Assembly (NCBI RefSeq): GCF_014892515.1
Contig: NZ_JADBGR010000057.1
Location: 1 to 64,000 of the forward strand
Reading direction: 5' to 3'
DNA length: 64,000 nucleotides
DNA from: Myceligenerans pegani
GTDB lineage: Bacteria; Actinomycetota; Actinomycetes; Actinomycetales; Cellulomonadaceae
This document shows positions 62,052-64,000 of the stretch, in pieces. The number at the start of each line of letters is the position of its first letter. Positions within the stretch are counted from its first letter, which is position 1. The position numbers and the translations under genes are program-made. The notes under the pieces are model-generated. The model was not told the DNA's origin, searched no databases, and was given only the letters and a program-made list of their open reading frames with translations.

Positions 62052-63031
62052 CCACACCGCCCACACCGACCGAACCGGCCGCGGGATCCGCGGCCAGGCC
62101 CGGCAGGCTGGGGGTCGGCGTCGTGGGCGCCGGGCGGGTCGGCGCGGTCCTGGGCAGCGCCCTGCGGGCCGCGGGACACACCGTCGTCGGCGCCAGCGGC
62201 ATCTCCGAGGCGTCGCGTGAGCGCATCGCGACGCTGCTGCCCGGCGTGCCGGTGTGCGAGGTCGCGGAGGTGGTGGAGCGAGCCGAGCTCGTGCTGCTCG
62301 CGGTGCCCGACGACGCCCTCGCGCCGCTCGTCGCCGGGCTCGCGGACACCGGGGCGTGGCAGGCCGGCCAGCTCGCGGTGCACACGTCGGGAGCGGCGGG
62401 GACGGCGGTGCTGGAGCCGGCCCGTGCGGCCGGTGCGATCCCTCTCGCGATCCATCCCGCGATGACGTTCACCGGCACCTCGCTGGACCTGGCCCGGCTG
62501 GAGGGCTGCACCTTCGCGGTGACGGCCCCGGCCGCGGTGCAGCCGATCGGGCAGGCGCTCGTCGTGGAGATCGGCGGGGAACCGGTCATCGTGCCGGAGG
62601 AGGCGCGCGTGCTGTACCACGCGGCGCTCGCGCACGGTGCGAATCACCTGGTGGTGCTCGTCGCGCAGGCGGCGCAGGCGCTGCGGGAGGCGGGGATCGC
62701 CGCGCCCGGCAGGGTGCTGGCGCCGCTGCTGGGCGCGGCCCTGGAGTCGGCGACCCGGGCGGCGGACGCCGCGGGCGACGAGGGCCCGGGCGCGATCATG
62801 GCGCTCACGGGCCCCGTGTCGCGGGGCGACGTGGGCACCGTGGAGCGGCACACCGAGGCGCTGGCGGACCTCGCGGCGCGCACGGGCGCGACCGATATCC
62901 CGGCCGGGTACGGCGAGCTCGCCCGCGGCGCGACGCGCCGCGCCCTGGCGAGTCACCGCATCGGTGACGACGCGGCGAGCGCGCTGCTGGACGCGCTGGA
63001 CCGGGCTCGCGCGGAGAGGAAGGGCCACTGA
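62048..63031 (+). CDS. Rossmann-like DUF2520 oxidoreductase
   Basis: A 327-residue protein with an N-terminal nucleotide-binding motif (VGVVGAGRVGAVLGSALRAA) and a C-terminal helical DUF2520 domain, recalling ketopantoate reductase and pyrroline carboxylate reductase folds. The position just before panC suggests a pantothenate-pathway role, such as ketopantoate reduction, but this is inference. The start is TTG at 62048, overlapping the preceding stop (TTGA), with GGAGG upstream. The stop overlaps the panC ATG. Confidence 0.85.
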   Translation: MTTPPTPTEPAAGSAARPGRLGVGVVGAGRVGAVLGSALRAAGHTVVGASGISEASRERIATLLPGVPVCEVAEVVERAELVLLAVPDDALAPLVAGLADTGAWQAGQLAVHTSGAAGTAVLEPARAAGAIPLAIHPAMTFTGTSLDLARLEGCTFAVTAPAAVQPIGQALVVEIGGEPVIVPEEARVLYHAALAHGANHLVVLVAQAAQALREAGIAAPGRVLAPLLGAALESATRAADAAGDEGPGAIMALTGPVSRGDVGTVERHTEALADLAARTGATDIPAGYGELARGATRRALASHRIGDDAASALLDALDRARAERKGH

Positions 63032-64000
63032 TGACGCCGAGGACCGACGACGCCGGGCCGATGGGCGGCCGTGACACGGACGCGGGGAATCTCGTCCGCG
63101 GGGCCGACGTGATCGCCGCGGAGGAGGCGGCGGAGAGCGGCGACGCGGGCGTGGCGAGCGGCGACGCGGGCGTGGCGAGCGGCGACGCCGCGGCTGGGGC
63201 CGACGGCCCCGCGGTGCCCCCGGCCCGCCCACTGGTCGTCCGCACGCGTAACGACCTGCGCGAGGCCCTGGTGCGGTGGACGATGTCGGCCCCGATCGCC
63301 AGCGTGACCGGCGAGGGCCCGGCGCGCCGCGCCGTCGTGATGACGATGGGCGCCCTGCACGAGGGGCACCTGGAGCTCGTCCGGCAGGCCCGGGCCGCGG
63401 CCGGGCCGGGCGGTCAGGTCGTGCTGACGATCTTCGTCAACCCGCTCCAGTTCGGCGAGGGCGAGGACCTCGAGGCGTACCCCCGGGACCTGGAGGGCGA
63501 CGTGGAGAAGCTGGCGTCGGTGGGTGCCGACGTGGTGTTCGCGCCCGGGCCCGACGTCGTCTACCCGTACGGGGACCCGATCGTGCGGGTGTCGGCGGGG
63601 CGGATCGGCCGGGTGCTGGAGGGCGAGTTCCGGCCGGGCCACATGGACGGCGTCCTCACCGTGGTGCTCAAGCTGCTGCACCTGGTGCGGCCGGACGTGG
63701 CACTGTTCGGTCAGAAGGACGCGCAGCAGCTTCTCGCCGTGCGGCGCATGGTCGCCGACCTGGACCTGGACGCGGAGATCCTCGGCGTCCCGACGGTGCG
63801 GGACCGGGACGGCCTCGCCCTGTCGTCCCGCAACGCCTACCTGTCCGATGCCGAGCGTGAGCGTGCCCTCGCCCTGTCCCGGGCACTGCGGGCGGGGCAG
63901 GAGGCGGGGCCCGGTGGCGCCGCCGAGGTGCGGCGCGCGGCGTCGGAGGTCCTCAACGCCGCCGAGGGCGTCGACGTGGACTACCTCGCACTCGTCGATC
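63031..64000 (+). CDS. panC: Pantothenate synthetase (partial)
   Basis: Joins pantoate and beta-alanine with ATP to make pantothenate. The frame runs off the right edge; 323 codons are visible and about 40 are probably missing. Motifs VMTMGALHEGHLEL, FVNPLQFGEGEDLEAYPRD and FGQKDAQQLL are clear. The core starts near residue 68; before it is an Ala/Gly/Asp-rich extension with the heptapeptide ASGDAGV in tandem (nucleotides about 63142-63190). The ATG shares one base with the previous stop (TGATG). The folate-to-panC order is that of Mycobacterium. Confidence 0.92.
   Translation, partial: MTPRTDDAGPMGGRDTDAGNLVRGADVIAAEEAAESGDAGVASGDAGVASGDAAAGADGPAVPPARPLVVRTRNDLREALVRWTMSAPIASVTGEGPARRAVVMTMGALHEGHLELVRQARAAAGPGGQVVLTIFVNPLQFGEGEDLEAYPRDLEGDVEKLASVGADVVFAPGPDVVYPYGDPIVRVSAGRIGRVLEGEFRPGHMDGVLTVVLKLLHLVRPDVALFGQKDAQQLLAVRRMVADLDLDAEILGVPTVRDRDGLALSSRNAYLSDAERERALALSRALRAGQEAGPGGAAEVRRAASEVLNAAEGVDVDYLALVD

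Overview
The window is about 72-75% G+C (estimated by eye) and densely packed with genes that start on ATG, GTG or TTG and often overlap by 1-4 bases. Many starts appear leaderless, with a TAGGCT/TANNNT -10 hexamer 6-7 bases before the start codon. GlnR, a GlxR/Crp-type regulator, F420 cofactor genes (cofD, cofC) and the order ppa/dacB-metalloprotease-tilS-hpt-ftsH-folE-folP-folB/K-DUF3180-panC all point to an actinobacterium. Two secreted chitinases with CBM5/12 modules suggest a soil-type member of the Micrococcales, perhaps Promicromonosporaceae or Cellulomonadaceae; this placement is inference.

Layout. 1-2.4 kb: an IS1634/IS4-like insertion sequence with visible terminal inverted repeats, an orphan excisionase-like gene and a tRNA-Pro(CGG) with a strong terminator. 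2.4-6.7 kb: RidA and DUF4177 proteins diverging from a class A penicillin-binding protein and a metallophosphoesterase. 6.7-14.4 kb: Crp, the methylcitrate operon prpDBC (propionate catabolism), endonuclease III, an EphE-like hydrolase without its usual nucleophile, and GlnR. 14.6-21 kb: membrane proteins, YgfZ, a nitrobindin-like protein with a coupled 38-residue membrane peptide, a DsrE protein, an asparaginase and Dtd, with a 19-bp minisatellite between the last two. 21-28 kb: a large LuxR-type regulator followed by two GH18 chitinases. 28-37 kb: a sigma factor with a membrane partner, OsmC, a nitroreductase, a fused FAD/Fe-S dehydrogenase, and an aldo/keto reductase behind a MerR-type promoter. 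36.7-38.7 kb: cofD-cofC. 38.9-47.6 kb: a secreted beta-propeller, an MDR reductase, a long protein with a nuclease-like N-terminus and a RAMA-like C-terminus, a VOC protein, metX with a tiny upstream leader ORF, and a secreted NlpC/P60 hydrolase. 47.6-64 kb: the conserved ppa to panC block, including a folate operon (folE, folP, a folB-folK fusion with a very long linker) that runs on by overlaps towards panC, which is cut by the right edge.

Several intergenic spacers hold long, near-perfect hairpins. Two (36566-36605 and 49826-49879) share a core sequence, and others share GTGGTCGG/CCGACCAC ends. One lies in frame inside tilS. Together they look like a dispersed palindromic repeat family. 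A separate 125-bp element with perfect 30-bp inverted repeats lies between osmC and the nitroreductase gene.

Functionally the window is mostly core metabolism: folate, pantothenate, F420, methionine, propionate and nitrogen control, plus cell-wall synthesis and turnover. The accessory parts are the chitinases and the IS/excisionase remnant. No CRISPR array, prophage or biosynthetic gene cluster was seen. Coordinates and start codons were read by eye. Family names rest on motif recognition, not on a database search.
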